This document shows positions 38,543-49,916 of a stretch of 64,000 bases of DNA, piece after piece. The DNA lies in NCBI RefSeq assembly GCF_002949795.1, contig NZ_CP026692.1:372001-436000 (forward strand), written 5' to 3'. The notes beneath the pieces are model-generated. The model saw nothing but the letters and a program-made list of their open reading frames with translations, was not told the origin of the DNA and did no database searches. Every line of letters begins with the position of its first letter. Position 1 is the first letter of the stretch. The position numbers and the translations under genes were made by a program. This DNA comes from Nostoc sp. 'Lobaria pulmonaria (5183) cyanobiont' (lineage in GTDB: Bacteria; Cyanobacteriota; Cyanobacteriia; Cyanobacteriales; Nostocaceae).

Positions 38543-39723
38543 TTGTTTTCAGATACATCATTATTGGGCTGACTTATATAGGTTTGGGTTTAGGATATTT
38601 ACCTGGTTTACGGATGAACCGAGCCAGTATTGCTTTAGTTGGTGCATCTTTGCTGATAGGATTTGGGGTATTAGACCTCAAAGAAGCATGGCAAGCGATA
38701 GACTATAAAACGCTGATTTTCCTGTTTGGCATGATGGTAATCAGCACAAACTTAGCTTACGCTGGTTTTTTCCAATTAACCCTTGATACAGTTACACACT
38801 TTACCCGCAGCCCTTTGGGTTTACTGATTGTTTTAACTTTTGGCAGTGGAATTCTCTCTGCTTTTTTTTTAAACGATACCATTGCTCTAATTTTGACTCC
38901 TTTGGTTCTCGGATTAACCCAAACTTTGAACCTCAATCCTATTCCTTACTTACTTGCCTTAGCTGGAGCAACTAATCTAGGTTCAGTAGCTACCTTAAGT
39001 GGTAATCCGCAAAATATTCTGATTGGTTCCTTCTCTGGTATCAGCTATCTCGATTTTGCGAAAGCATTGACTCCCATCGCATTAGTAAGTTTGTTGATCC
39101 AAATTGGGTTATTGTGGTGGCTTTATCCTGATGTCCGTTCTACTAAGTCTTGTCCGAGTGTAACCCCCGTGCGTTACCGCATATTTAAACCGTTACTTAC
39201 TAAAAGCCTATTGATCACCGGAGGACTATTAATTGCATTCTTAATTGGGATACCCCCAGCCCAAGCAACACTCGTAGCTGCTGGTTTACTGTTCATTACT
39301 AGGCGAATCAAACCGCAACGAGTTTTAAATAAAGTGGATTGGGATTTACTGGTAATGTTTTCTGGACTATTTATTGTGACTGCTGGAGTAGAAAAATTAG
39401 GAATATTGAATTTATTTAGCGGTTTAGTTTATACTCCCCTAAACATATTAGGAATTACTGCTCTGCTTTCAAATTTAGTTTCTAATGTTCCAGCAGTATT
39501 GTTACTACAACATTTACTTCCCCATCCAGACACCAAAACCTGGTTACTATTAGCAGCAGGATCTACCTTAGCAGGTAATCTAACTTTGTTAGGTTCAGTT
39601 GCCAATTTAATTGTTGCTGAGGCTGTTGCAAAACTTGGTTATCAATTGTCATTCTGGGAACATCTACGTTTTGGTCTACCGTTAACTGTGCTGACTCTCA
39701 TCCTGGCTTATTTTTGGATTTAG
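38539..39723 (+). CDS. ArsB/NhaD-type anion transporter (SLC13/IT superfamily)
   Basis: The 394-residue protein has about ten to eleven membrane helices and the features of the ion transporter superfamily: FLFGMMVIS in the first half, the hairpin FFLNDTIALILTPLVL, and ATNLGSVATLSGNPQNILIGS. A matching segment in the second half is LLSNLVSNVPAVLLLQHLL. Members move arsenite, dicarboxylates or Na+/H+; the substrate cannot be told by eye. It begins by overlapping the stop of the MFS remnant. Confidence 0.85.
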   Translation: MIVFRYIIIGLTYIGLGLGYLPGLRMNRASIALVGASLLIGFGVLDLKEAWQAIDYKTLIFLFGMMVISTNLAYAGFFQLTLDTVTHFTRSPLGLLIVLTFGSGILSAFFLNDTIALILTPLVLGLTQTLNLNPIPYLLALAGATNLGSVATLSGNPQNILIGSFSGISYLDFAKALTPIALVSLLIQIGLLWWLYPDVRSTKSCPSVTPVRYRIFKPLLTKSLLITGGLLIAFLIGIPPAQATLVAAGLLFITRRIKPQRVLNKVDWDLLVMFSGLFIVTAGVEKLGILNLFSGLVYTPLNILGITALLSNLVSNVPAVLLLQHLLPHPDTKTWLLLAAGSTLAGNLTLLGSVANLIVAEAVAKLGYQLSFWEHLRFGLPLTVLTLILAYFWI

Positions 39724-39767
39724 TCATTAGTCATTGGTCATTTGTCAACAACCAAACTTAAAGTTTC

Positions 39768-39893
39768 AGGCTAAAAGGCTCAACTTCGAGGTTAAAAGGT
39801 GCAACTTCGAGGTTAAAAGGCTCAACTTCGAGGTTAAAAGGCTCAACTTCGAGGCTAAAAGGCTCAACTTCGAGGCTAAAAGGCTCAACCTCC
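39768..39893 (+). repeat. Six tandem copies of a 21-base repeat
   Basis: The unit AGGCTAAAAGGCTCAACTTCG, with T/C variation at the fourth base, is repeated six times. It equals seven codons and could encode LNFEVKR heptads, but no ribosome site or conserved start is seen, so coding is doubtful. Confidence 0.85.
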
Positions 39894-39913
39894 ATGTTTT
39901 AAGGGTCGCGGCG

Positions 39914-40360
39914 TTATTCCCAATCCCCAGTCCTCAATTCCATCTTTTCAGTCAACTTGCGGTAATGTGATGACTTTATCCGGGCAATTTTACAGTATTT
40001 TGTGACTGTTCTGCGAGTGATTGGCAAACAAAATCGGATTTTCAAAAGCTGGGCTAATTGCTCATCAGTATAAGGATTGGCGGATGATTCTTCTACAATT
40101 AACTGTATTAGCATCTGTTGGATTTGTTGAGGAGTACGTCCGCCTACTCCTACAGCAACACATAGTGAATGCAACGGAATTATCCGACTGTGTTGATCGC
40201 AAACTAATATATACCGTCCCCGCACAATCAGGCTGACTGTAGAGTTACTAAGTCCCACCGATTGAGCTACTAATTGCTGAGGGGTAGACACTAAGTCTAA
40301 TTTATCCTGACTCTGCAAAAAAACTTGCTGGCGCTCAACATTTTGATAAATAAAGGTAGT
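39914..40360 (-). pseudogene. Fragment resembling the sigma-54 (RpoN) DNA-binding domain
   Basis: About 149 residues resemble the C-terminal end of sigma-54. The segment RQQVFLQSQDKL is followed by a helix-turn-helix (TPQQLVAQSVGLSNSTVSLI, cf. IAEELGLHESTVSR of RpoN) and VRGRYILV. About 70 residues later come YTDEQLAQLLK and ITRRTVTKYCKIARI, which matches the RpoN box (ARRTVAKYRE). The activator-binding and core-binding regions are absent. In-frame sequence upstream to 40522 overlaps the opposite gene, so the true start is unclear. Cyanobacteria are generally reported to lack sigma-54. It could be an acquired fragment or a divergent DNA-binding protein. Confidence 0.5.
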
Positions 40361-40368
40361 ACCTGAAG

Positions 40369-40848
40369 ATGATGAAACCCCCAAGGAGTTACTACGATGC
40401 TGAGTTTGGACAGATGAGAATCGAAGATAACCACTGGACTTTAGCAGAATGTGCTGTTTTGGGCGATCGCTGTGTACCGATTTGCCTGGATTTTGAACAG
40501 GGGCAGATTGGGGAACTTTCATCGCTCCAGCGTGAAGCTATTCGGCAAGCTCTAGCCTTGCCACCTGATGTGTTACGCATCACTGCTCCTCTGGTGCTGC
40601 AAAATTATGATGTATATCGTGACATGATTGGAGATGAGGAAATGCCGCCCCTGGCTAATCCCATTCAGGTCTGGGATGAGGTCACTTTCTCATATATCTA
40701 TGTGCCGCCCCACGTTGAGTATGACCTGCATATTGCTACCTTTAAGTTGATAGCTGAGTGTTCCTGGGAGCCAGAACACGGCTTAGAAGTGCGCTTTCGC
40801 AATGGAGTAGCAGACGATGCAGATCAGATAGGTGAAACAGGACGGTAA
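40369..40848 (+). CDS. DUF6985-like protein
   Basis: The 159-residue protein has the layout of DUF6985 proteins: YYDAEFGQMRIEDNHWTL at the start, CVPICLDFEQGQI, a helical middle, and a C-terminal segment ECSWEPEHGLEVRFRNG. No signal peptide or membrane helix is seen. The function is unknown; such proteins are common among small accessory genes and some act in immunity to toxins. It overlaps the extended opposite frame at its 5' end. Confidence 0.65.
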   Translation: MMKPPRSYYDAEFGQMRIEDNHWTLAECAVLGDRCVPICLDFEQGQIGELSSLQREAIRQALALPPDVLRITAPLVLQNYDVYRDMIGDEEMPPLANPIQVWDEVTFSYIYVPPHVEYDLHIATFKLIAECSWEPEHGLEVRFRNGVADDADQIGETGR

Positions 40849-41175
40849 CAGCTTATCTTGTTTGCGATCTGATGCATTTATGAGGGCAGTAGGATAGGCA
40901 TAGCCTTACGCACAGGTAACAGAAAATCGAACCGCAGAGGACGCAGAGGGCACGGAGAAATAAGAGTTTCAGAGAGTTCTTGCCTAAGTCCTAAAAAAAT
41001 TGACTTTGACATCCCTACGGGATGCTGCGCGAACATGGGTAGAGTATTCTGACTCCTGACTCCTGTTTTACTTTTCGAGATTCAGGTGGTTACTAAAAAA
41101 TGAGACTATTGGTAACTTGTCAAGTTACTAATACCCTCACGTAGATAAACTAAATTTTTACAGTAGCGTATAAGT
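40849..41175. other. Gene-free spacer
   Basis: The 327-base spacer contains short common cyanobacterial repeats such as CGCAGAGGACGCAGAG near 40934 and CTGACTCCTGACTCCTG near 41050. No gene or RNA is recognised. Confidence 0.4.
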
Positions 41176-42465
41176 CTAAGTTACTGCCTGAGCAACTACT
41201 GCCGAAAGTGACTCGTTCGCTGCTTGCTTCAACAATTCGGCTTTATCGGTCTGTTCCCAAGGCAAGTCTAAATCAGCCCGCCCAAAATGACCGTAAGCCG
41301 CGACGTCCTGATAAAAACGTCCGCCTCGTTCACTTGGTAAGTTGCGTAAGTTGAAGGTATGGATAATCCCTGCTGGACGCAGTTCAAAGTGTTGGTTGAT
41401 TAATTCCAGTAAGGTTTCTTCATCCACTTTACCGGTGCCAAAGGTATCCACTAGGATACTTGTTGGTCGCGCTACACCAATGGCATAAGATAGCTGGATT
41501 TCAACTTTTTCTGCTAACCCGGCAGCGACAATATTTTTCGCGACATAACGAGCCGCATAAGCAGCAGAACGGTCTACCTTCGTGGGGTCTTTGCCAGAAA
41601 AAGCGCCGCCACCATGTCGTGAATAGCCACCGTAGGTATCAACGATTATTTTCCGTCCTGTCAGACCAGAGTCTCCTTGAGGGCCACCAACGACAAATTT
41701 GCCAGTGGGGTTGACTAAAAAACGTGTTTCCTGATTAGGCTTAACATCAATGTCGCCAAAAACAGGTTCGACCACTGCTGACCAGAGGTCTTGTTTAATT
41801 TTGGCTTGTACCGCCGCCTCATCCGTAATTTCCCCAATACTAGCTGTATGCTGGGTGGAAATTAGAATCGTATCAATACCTACTGGGCGTCCATCTTCGT
41901 AGACCACAGTTACTTGGGTTTTACCGTCAGGACGCAGGTATGACAATTCACCTGTTTTACGGACTGCTGCCAATCGCCGAGCAATGCGGTGGGCGAGACT
42001 GATGGGTAAAGGCATCAGTTCTGGTGTTTCGCTGCTGGCAAAACCAAACATTATACCTTGATCGCCCGCACCAATTTTATCAAATAGTTCATCACTATCT
42101 TGCTGGCGGGTTTCTTGGGCGGTGTTAACGCCTTGGGCAATATCGGGTGATTGTTCGTCTAAAGCCAGCAGAACGCTGGTACTGTTAGCAGAAAAGCCAT
42201 TGTCAGCATTGGTATAACCAATTTCGGCAATTTTTTTCCGGGCGAGATTGACGAAATTTACATTAGCTTTGGTAGTTATTTCACCAGTGATTAGCACCAA
42301 ACCAGTATTAACTACGACTTCAGCTGCGACACGACTGCTAGGGTCTTGTGTCAATAAGGCATCCAGAATGGTATCAGAAATCTGATCGCAGATTTTATCT
42401 GGATGACCTTCGGTAACTGACTCAGAGGTAAATAGATATCGACGAGACAAAGGAAATTCCTCCAT
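41176..42465 (-). CDS. metK: S-adenosylmethionine synthase
   Basis: The 429-residue enzyme makes SAM from methionine and ATP. Signatures are [20 protein letters not shown] at the start, [10 protein letters not shown] in the middle, and [20 protein letters not shown]. Its length agrees with cyanobacterial MetK. It is transcribed alone. SAM feeds the methyltransferases found elsewhere in the window, but this copy is surely the housekeeping gene. I saw no SAM riboswitch upstream. Confidence 0.97.
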   Translation of the reverse strand: MEEFPLSRRYLFTSESVTEGHPDKICDQISDTILDALLTQDPSSRVAAEVVVNTGLVLITGEITTKANVNFVNLARKKIAEIGYTNADNGFSANSTSVLLALDEQSPDIAQGVNTAQETRQQDSDELFDKIGAGDQGIMFGFASSETPELMPLPISLAHRIARRLAAVRKTGELSYLRPDGKTQVTVVYEDGRPVGIDTILISTQHTASIGEITDEAAVQAKIKQDLWSAVVEPVFGDIDVKPNQETRFLVNPTGKFVVGGPQGDSGLTGRKIIVDTYGGYSRHGGGAFSGKDPTKVDRSAAYAARYVAKNIVAAGLAEKVEIQLSYAIGVARPTSILVDTFGTGKVDEETLLELINQHFELRPAGIIHTFNLRNLPSERGGRFYQDVAAYGHFGRADLDLPWEQTDKAELLKQAANESLSAVVAQAVT

Positions 42466-42654
42466 CGAGAGTTTTTTCGTTGATTAAATGTAGGCATTTA
42501 GTTCAACTACTAATTTATGAAATCATAACAATATTTATACTTCAGTCGTTAGTATCTTCTTGATATTGATAAAAACCACTAATAATAAGGTAAATATTCG
42601 TAAGTAAGATAAATGTATGCTAATTATTTTTTATTTTAAATGTATTTAATAACA

Positions 42655-42690
42655 CAAAAAAAGGGGGGCACCCGGAAGCGCCCCCAAAAG
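42655..42690 (-). terminator. Rho-independent terminator of prk
   Basis: On the minus strand TGGGGGCGC and GTGCCCCCC form a GC-rich stem, followed by TTTTTTTG. It lies 20-50 bases after the phosphoribulokinase stop codon. Confidence 0.85.
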
Positions 42691-42712
42691 CTTTGACATA
42701 AACACTGCTGCT

Positions 42713-43717
42713 TTAAACCTGAATCGCTAACTTTGCTTCCGTAGCTGTCAACCGCTCATAAGCAGCACGCATCTTCAAACCTGTAAGCACTTGAAAGAAA
42801 CCAGTTCCATTATTGGAACCTGGATACTCGCGGTGCTGGAGTAACAAGTGAGTCAATTCACCCTGATATTTTGTGGATGTATTGCTGAGATGAGTTTCGA
42901 TATAAATGACTTCTTCCAAATTGTCAAATTGACCATCTACCTCTAGTACTGAGACATAGCGGCCGTAGTAAACATCTGAACCGTAGTATAGTTGCATACC
43001 AGGATAAGAACAGGTCAGCTTACGTCCACAGGGAGTCCAATTAATTGTTGACCCTTCATCAAATAGGTACGTTGGATCGAAGCCTTGCTTACCTTCCCGC
43101 TGGAGCATACGTACCCGTAAGACTCTACGTTCGGTGTCGTTTTTGATCAAGTTTGTGGGCAATACCTGGAGAACCACATCAGCAAATTCTCTTTGCGGTT
43201 CGATAAATTTATCAAAGTCAGGTTTGCGGGAATTGATTTGCGCTAACACATCTTCGTAGCGATGACCGCGTTCAGCCATATCTCGCTGGATTTTCCAGGC
43301 AATTTTGACCTCATCGCTAATGTCAAAATAAACACTAAAGTCGATTAGCGATCGCACCCGCTCATCATATAAAGGATGCAGCCCCTCAATAACTATAATG
43401 TGATTCGACTCGATCCGCTCTGGCGGATCGAGCAAGCCGGTTTCGTGGTTGTAAATCGGCTTATCAATCGCTTCACCACTTTTGAGCGCTTTAATTTGCT
43501 CATACATCAGATCAAAATTGTTTGCCCTGGGGTCTAGTGCCGTTATCCCCGTTTCTTTGCGCTGTTTGCGATCCAAGGAGTGATAGTCATCCAAGCAGAT
43601 GACTGTCATTAAATCTTCACCAAACAAATCTATCAAACGACGCAAAAACGTAGATTTACCGCACCCAGAGTCTCCGGCTACTCCAATCAGTACCACGCGT
43701 TCTGGCTTTCTTGTCAT
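42713..43717 (-). CDS. prk: Phosphoribulokinase
   Basis: The 334-residue Calvin-cycle enzyme phosphorylates ribulose 5-phosphate with ATP. It has the P-loop GVAGDSGCGKSTF at residues 13-25, VICLDDYHSLDR, and IVIEGLHPLYDERVR with conserved catalytic residues. The length and class fit cyanobacterial/plastid Prk. Cys22 and Cys41 positions (GCGKS, VICLDD) suggest that redox control is possible. A strong terminator follows. Confidence 0.97.
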   Translation of the reverse strand: MTRKPERVVLIGVAGDSGCGKSTFLRRLIDLFGEDLMTVICLDDYHSLDRKQRKETGITALDPRANNFDLMYEQIKALKSGEAIDKPIYNHETGLLDPPERIESNHIIVIEGLHPLYDERVRSLIDFSVYFDISDEVKIAWKIQRDMAERGHRYEDVLAQINSRKPDFDKFIEPQREFADVVLQVLPTNLIKNDTERRVLRVRMLQREGKQGFDPTYLFDEGSTINWTPCGRKLTCSYPGMQLYYGSDVYYGRYVSVLEVDGQFDNLEEVIYIETHLSNTSTKYQGELTHLLLQHREYPGSNNGTGFFQVLTGLKMRAAYERLTATEAKLAIQV

Positions 43718-46453
<2,736 letters not shown>

Positions 46454-46648
46454 GTGCTGAGTACCCAGTGCTGAGTTTTGAGTTCTAAGTTATGAATGAG
46501 TAGGGTGGGCAGTGCCTACCCTACAATTGTTTTATATAGATGGCTGAGGAAAGAGTTCTCAGTTCTGGGGGGTAAAGTATTAAATACTTGTTACTACTCA
46601 GCACTCAGCACTCTAAGCCGAGGCACTTAAAAATGAATTGGGTGCAAA

Positions 46649-47935
46649 ATGGGTGTGAAACTAGGAATACTGGGATTAGGCACCGTGGGAACGGGAACAG
46701 TGCAGTTGTTGCAAGATAGCGCTGGGCGTCACCCATTGTTGCAAGAGATAGAAATTTATCGGGTGGGAGTGCGATCGCTAGATAAACCCCGTGCAGTAGA
46801 ATTGTCTACGGAAGTCTTAACTACAGATTTAGAATCTATTGTCAACGATCCGGCGGTAGATATTGTGGTTGAGGTGATGGGTGGACTGGAGCCGGCGCGA
46901 TCGCTAATGCTCAAAGCTTTAAGTAATGGTAAGCATGTAGTCACAGCCAATAAAGCAGCGATCGCCCGCTTCGGAGCAGAAATTTTCACCACTGCCAATC
47001 AAGCTGGCGTATACGTGATGCTAGAAGCCGCTGTGGGTGGTGGTATTCCAGTGATTCAACCTCTAAAGCAATCTTTAAGTGTTAACCGAATTCACACAGT
47101 AACGGGTATCGTTAACGGTACAACGAACTACATCCTGACGCGGATGCAAACAGAAGGCAGCAACTTTAATGATGTCTTAGCTGATGCCCAGCGATTAGGT
47201 TATGCTGAGGCTGACCCCACAGCTGATATAGATGGCTTAGATGCAGCAGATAAAATTGCCATCCTCGCATCATTAGGTTTCGGGGGACGCATCAACCTAC
47301 AAGATGTTTATACTGAGGGGATTCGGCAAGTAAGTAAAACAGATATTGCCTACGCCGAAAAATTGGGATTTGTGATTAAATTGTTAGCGATCGCTAAACG
47401 TGATACTCCCTCATCCCCCCTTTCCGTCAGAGTTCATCCTACTTTAGTGCCTCAAGCCCACCCTTTGGCTAGCATCAACGGCGTTTATAATGCCATTCTT
47501 GTCGAAGGAGAACCAATCGGGCAAGTAATGTTTTTTGGCCCAGGTGCTGGTGCTGGTGCAACCGCCAGTGCTGTCACGTCAGATATTTTGAATTTAGTTG
47601 CTGTCCTCAAAACTAATACAGCAGTTACAAATCCATTATTAACTTGTGGGCATCAGGAATACTGTCAAATTGCGCCGATGGCAGAATTGATAACTCGGTT
47701 TTACGCCCGTTTCCTTACGAATGATCAACCTGGAGTTATCGGCAAATTGGGTACTTGCTTTGGCAATTATGGCGTTAGCTTAGAGTCAATTGTCCAAACA
47801 GGCTTTCAAGGGGAACTAGCAGAGATTGTGGTTGTTACCCATGATGTGCTAGAAGGCAACTTTCGGCAAGCTTTGGCAGAAATTCGGAATTTCTCAGCGA
47901 TCGAAAGCATTCCCAGCTTACTGCGTGTACTTTGA
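46649..47935 (+). CDS. hom: Homoserine dehydrogenase
   Basis: The 428-residue enzyme reduces aspartate semialdehyde to homoserine for threonine and methionine synthesis. It has the dinucleotide motif GLGTVGTGTVQLL at the start, VTANKAAIA, GIVNGTTNYILTRM, and YAEADPTADIDGLDAADK with catalytic residues. A C-terminal ACT domain (about 355-425, GVIGKLGTCFGNYGVSLES) is probably for feedback control by threonine. It stands alone, preceded by a spacer with short repeats. Confidence 0.96.
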   Translation: MGVKLGILGLGTVGTGTVQLLQDSAGRHPLLQEIEIYRVGVRSLDKPRAVELSTEVLTTDLESIVNDPAVDIVVEVMGGLEPARSLMLKALSNGKHVVTANKAAIARFGAEIFTTANQAGVYVMLEAAVGGGIPVIQPLKQSLSVNRIHTVTGIVNGTTNYILTRMQTEGSNFNDVLADAQRLGYAEADPTADIDGLDAADKIAILASLGFGGRINLQDVYTEGIRQVSKTDIAYAEKLGFVIKLLAIAKRDTPSSPLSVRVHPTLVPQAHPLASINGVYNAILVEGEPIGQVMFFGPGAGAGATASAVTSDILNLVAVLKTNTAVTNPLLTCGHQEYCQIAPMAELITRFYARFLTNDQPGVIGKLGTCFGNYGVSLESIVQTGFQGELAEIVVVTHDVLEGNFRQALAEIRNFSAIESIPSLLRVL

Positions 47936-47950
47936 GATTAGTTGGGAGTC

Positions 47951-48082
47951 AATACTGTTTGGTTAAGGTAGAGACGCGATGAATCGCCGTCTCTACAATA
48001 ATCAGTCTTTCGTCTTGACGGCAATTTCTCGCATCTTTGGCGATCGATAATTTTCATCAAAAAACCTTAACCGAACCGTATT
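47951..48082. mobile_element. Small inverted-repeat element (MITE-like), copy A
   Basis: The ends CAATACTGTTTGGTTAAGG and CCTTAACCGAACCGTATTG are inverted repeats with two mismatches. GAGTC flanks both sides as a five-base direct repeat. The inside contains a GTAGAGACGCGAT...GTCTCTAC palindrome and no gene. Copies B and C lie at 55374 and 55825. Confidence 0.7.
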
Positions 48083-48465
48083 GAGTCGGGAGTGAGGCTC
48101 GTCAAGTCGCTCTTGCTCCAATAGGTTATGTCTGTAGTGTTTTTGCCCGTCAAGGAAATGATAAAGTTGCAGAAGGCTGACTAACTACCCACAACGCTTA
48201 TTAACTGTCACCAACAGATTAAATGCTAGTTACAAATTTTGTGATTACATAAACTGCATCATGTACTAAAATAGATAGTACGCATGAACTATTCGTATTG
48301 GCATCTAAACCTGAAAGTGTCAAGATCTGAATACAACTCATTATAATAAAGCGATATCAATCCATGAAAAGCTCTCAAACAGTAGAGTTGTCAATGGAAT
48401 GATTTTACCTATTAATATTTATTAAATTCCTACAAAAGTCTTATGGTTAGCAAAGAGAGAGAACG
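48083..48465. other. Spacer upstream of the Panacea gene
   Basis: No gene is seen. An inverted repeat GTACTA-N7-TAGTAC at 48263-48281 could be an operator for the toxin-antitoxin pair. The rest is AT-rich. Confidence 0.35.
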
Positions 48466-48951
48466 ATGTTGGAGAAGCTCATAAAATATTTTGTCTACGC
48501 GACAAAAGGTTATATTACAAAAACACAGCTAATCAAGTTTTTGTATTTAGCTGATCTTTACTCTGTCAAATGGACAGCAAAGCAGCTGACACATCTAGAT
48601 TGGCGTTATTATTACTATGGCCCTTGGAATGAGGATATAGATAATACTTTAAATCAAATGGATGGTAAAGAAATATCTCAAGAATCTCAGGGAGATACAA
48701 TACTTATCAAACTTGGTGCCCAAGCAGGTAATGTAGATGATTTAGAATTGCCTGTAAGTTTGACGTTAGTACTGGATAATATTAGGAGAGAATGGGCTGG
48801 TGCAGGACAAGATAAACTTACTCAGTTACTAGAGTATGTATATAACACTGCTCCCATGATGGAAGTAAAAGATATCTACAGACCTGAAGAAAAAGTTAAA
48901 CTTAACTTACAAGCAGAAAGAGATAGATTAATCAATGAGTTAGGCAATTAG
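48466..48951 (+). CDS. Panacea-domain (DUF4065/SocA-like) antitoxin
   Basis: The 161-residue protein matches the Panacea domain: KLIKYFVYATKGYITKTQLI, KFLYLADLYSVKWTAKQLT, and WRYYYYGPWNEDIDNTL. Panacea domains act as antitoxins that bind very different toxins. The neighbour nine bases downstream has a MazF/PemK-like core, so the two form a likely PanA-PanT pair. The operon lies against a type I restriction system, as is common for defence genes. Confidence 0.82.
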   Translation: MLEKLIKYFVYATKGYITKTQLIKFLYLADLYSVKWTAKQLTHLDWRYYYYGPWNEDIDNTLNQMDGKEISQESQGDTILIKLGAQAGNVDDLELPVSLTLVLDNIRREWAGAGQDKLTQLLEYVYNTAPMMEVKDIYRPEEKVKLNLQAERDRLINELGN

Positions 48952-48960
48952 GATTATCAG

Positions 48961-49575
48961 GTGGCTGGACAAAAACCTAGACAAGGTTGGATCTATTTTA
49001 TTAATCCCTATAGGGTATCTCTACGTTGCAGAGTTGGACACACTCATATTTATGATTTGGATGAGCCAGGTGAAGTACAATGTCTGACTATCTCTTGCAC
49101 TGAAAACATCAATTCTAGTAGAGTTTTTAGAGGAACGCATCCTTATGTAGTTTGGACAGGTGATGAGTTTCAGGATGAGTCAGGTTATATAGCAACTTTT
49201 TCTGTTATTCCTCTAACCTCACAAACAACATCTAACGGTTTACCAACAACGTATCCAATTAACCCTACTAGCCAAAACGGTCTTGAGAAAAATTCTTATG
49301 TCCTGGTTCATCAACTGTGTACTGTTGATGCTAATTGCTTCAAAGACTCAGCAGGCAATTGGTTGGAACGCATGGGACAACTAGCTAAAGCAGATAAAGA
49401 TGCTATAGAGCAGCGTTTAAAGTATTTTTTAAATATTCTAGACAATCCTAGCGATGACTGGTTTGCTCAAAATGCAACTATAGAGCTTTTACAAAAAGTT
49501 TTTTATTTTCTGCCTGACGAAAATACAAAAAATAGAGCCATAGAAGAATTAATAAACAATTTAGGCCGCTCGTAA
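48961..49575 (+). CDS. MazF/PemK-like toxin candidate paired with the Panacea protein
   Basis: The 204-residue protein starts with GTG behind AGGA. Its N-terminal 160 residues follow the MazF/PemK order: RQGWIYFINPY, a variable strand region, FSVIPLTSQ, GLEKNSYVLVHQLCTVDANC (cf. gL..dS.v...qi.tvd), and a helix after the SAGNWLERMGQLA segment. MazF-type toxins cut RNA. The first strand and loop differ much from classic MazF, and 40 extra helical residues follow. The call rests on pattern and on pairing with a Panacea antitoxin. Confidence 0.6.
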   Translation: MAGQKPRQGWIYFINPYRVSLRCRVGHTHIYDLDEPGEVQCLTISCTENINSSRVFRGTHPYVVWTGDEFQDESGYIATFSVIPLTSQTTSNGLPTTYPINPTSQNGLEKNSYVLVHQLCTVDANCFKDSAGNWLERMGQLAKADKDAIEQRLKYFLNILDNPSDDWFAQNATIELLQKVFYFLPDENTKNRAIEELINNLGRS

Positions 49576-49583
49576 ATCAGTAG

Positions 49584-49916
49584 TCATTGCTGACAATTTT
49601 TCTGTAACTTTATCTCTAACTCTTCCCAGTCAGGCAGATAAGCAAACATGAAACACTTAAATAGTTTACCGTGGTTAGGAACGAGGAGATGTAGGAGTTC
49701 GTGAACAATGACAAATTCACCCAATTCTTTTGGTAAATCTAGGAGTTCAGTATTCAGCGTTAAGCGTCCTGTAGTAGAAATAGATGCCCATTTGCGCTTC
49801 ATCGGACGCAGTTGAATTTGTTTGACTTGGACTTTAATGCGATCGCTCCATTCTCCCACAGCGTCCTTAAGTGCTTGCGCGTCTTTCCATTTTCGATTGT
49901 CGCAGCTAGCAATCAT
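49584..49916 (-). CDS. YgjP-like zinc metallopeptidase (DUF45) in the hsd operon
   Basis: The 110-residue protein has the zinc motif HELLH followed by NHGK, with the third histidine, as in YgjP/WLM-type DUF45 peptidases. It also has TGRLTLNTELLDLP, the usual strand before the helix. It is shorter than free-standing YgjP proteins. Its start overlaps the hsdR stop by four bases, and such genes often follow hsdR in bacteria. It may process or guard the restriction complex, but no role is proven. Confidence 0.85.
   Translation of the reverse strand: MIASCDNRKWKDAQALKDAVGEWSDRIKVQVKQIQLRPMKRKWASISTTGRLTLNTELLDLPKELGEFVIVHELLHLLVPNHGKLFKCFMFAYLPDWEELEIKLQKNCQQ

Noticed and set aside
39734..39970. 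Possible small protein with LNFEVKR repeats
   Set aside because: It is produced by the 21-base tandem repeat; no ribosome site and no conserved flanks are seen.
40361..40522. N-terminal extension of the sigma-54-like frame
   Set aside because: It overlaps the 5' part of the opposite DUF6985-like gene and has no similarity to sigma-54, so it is treated as a shadow frame.
42466..42712. SAM riboswitch before metK
   Set aside because: The AT-rich leader shows no paired elements of known SAM riboswitches.
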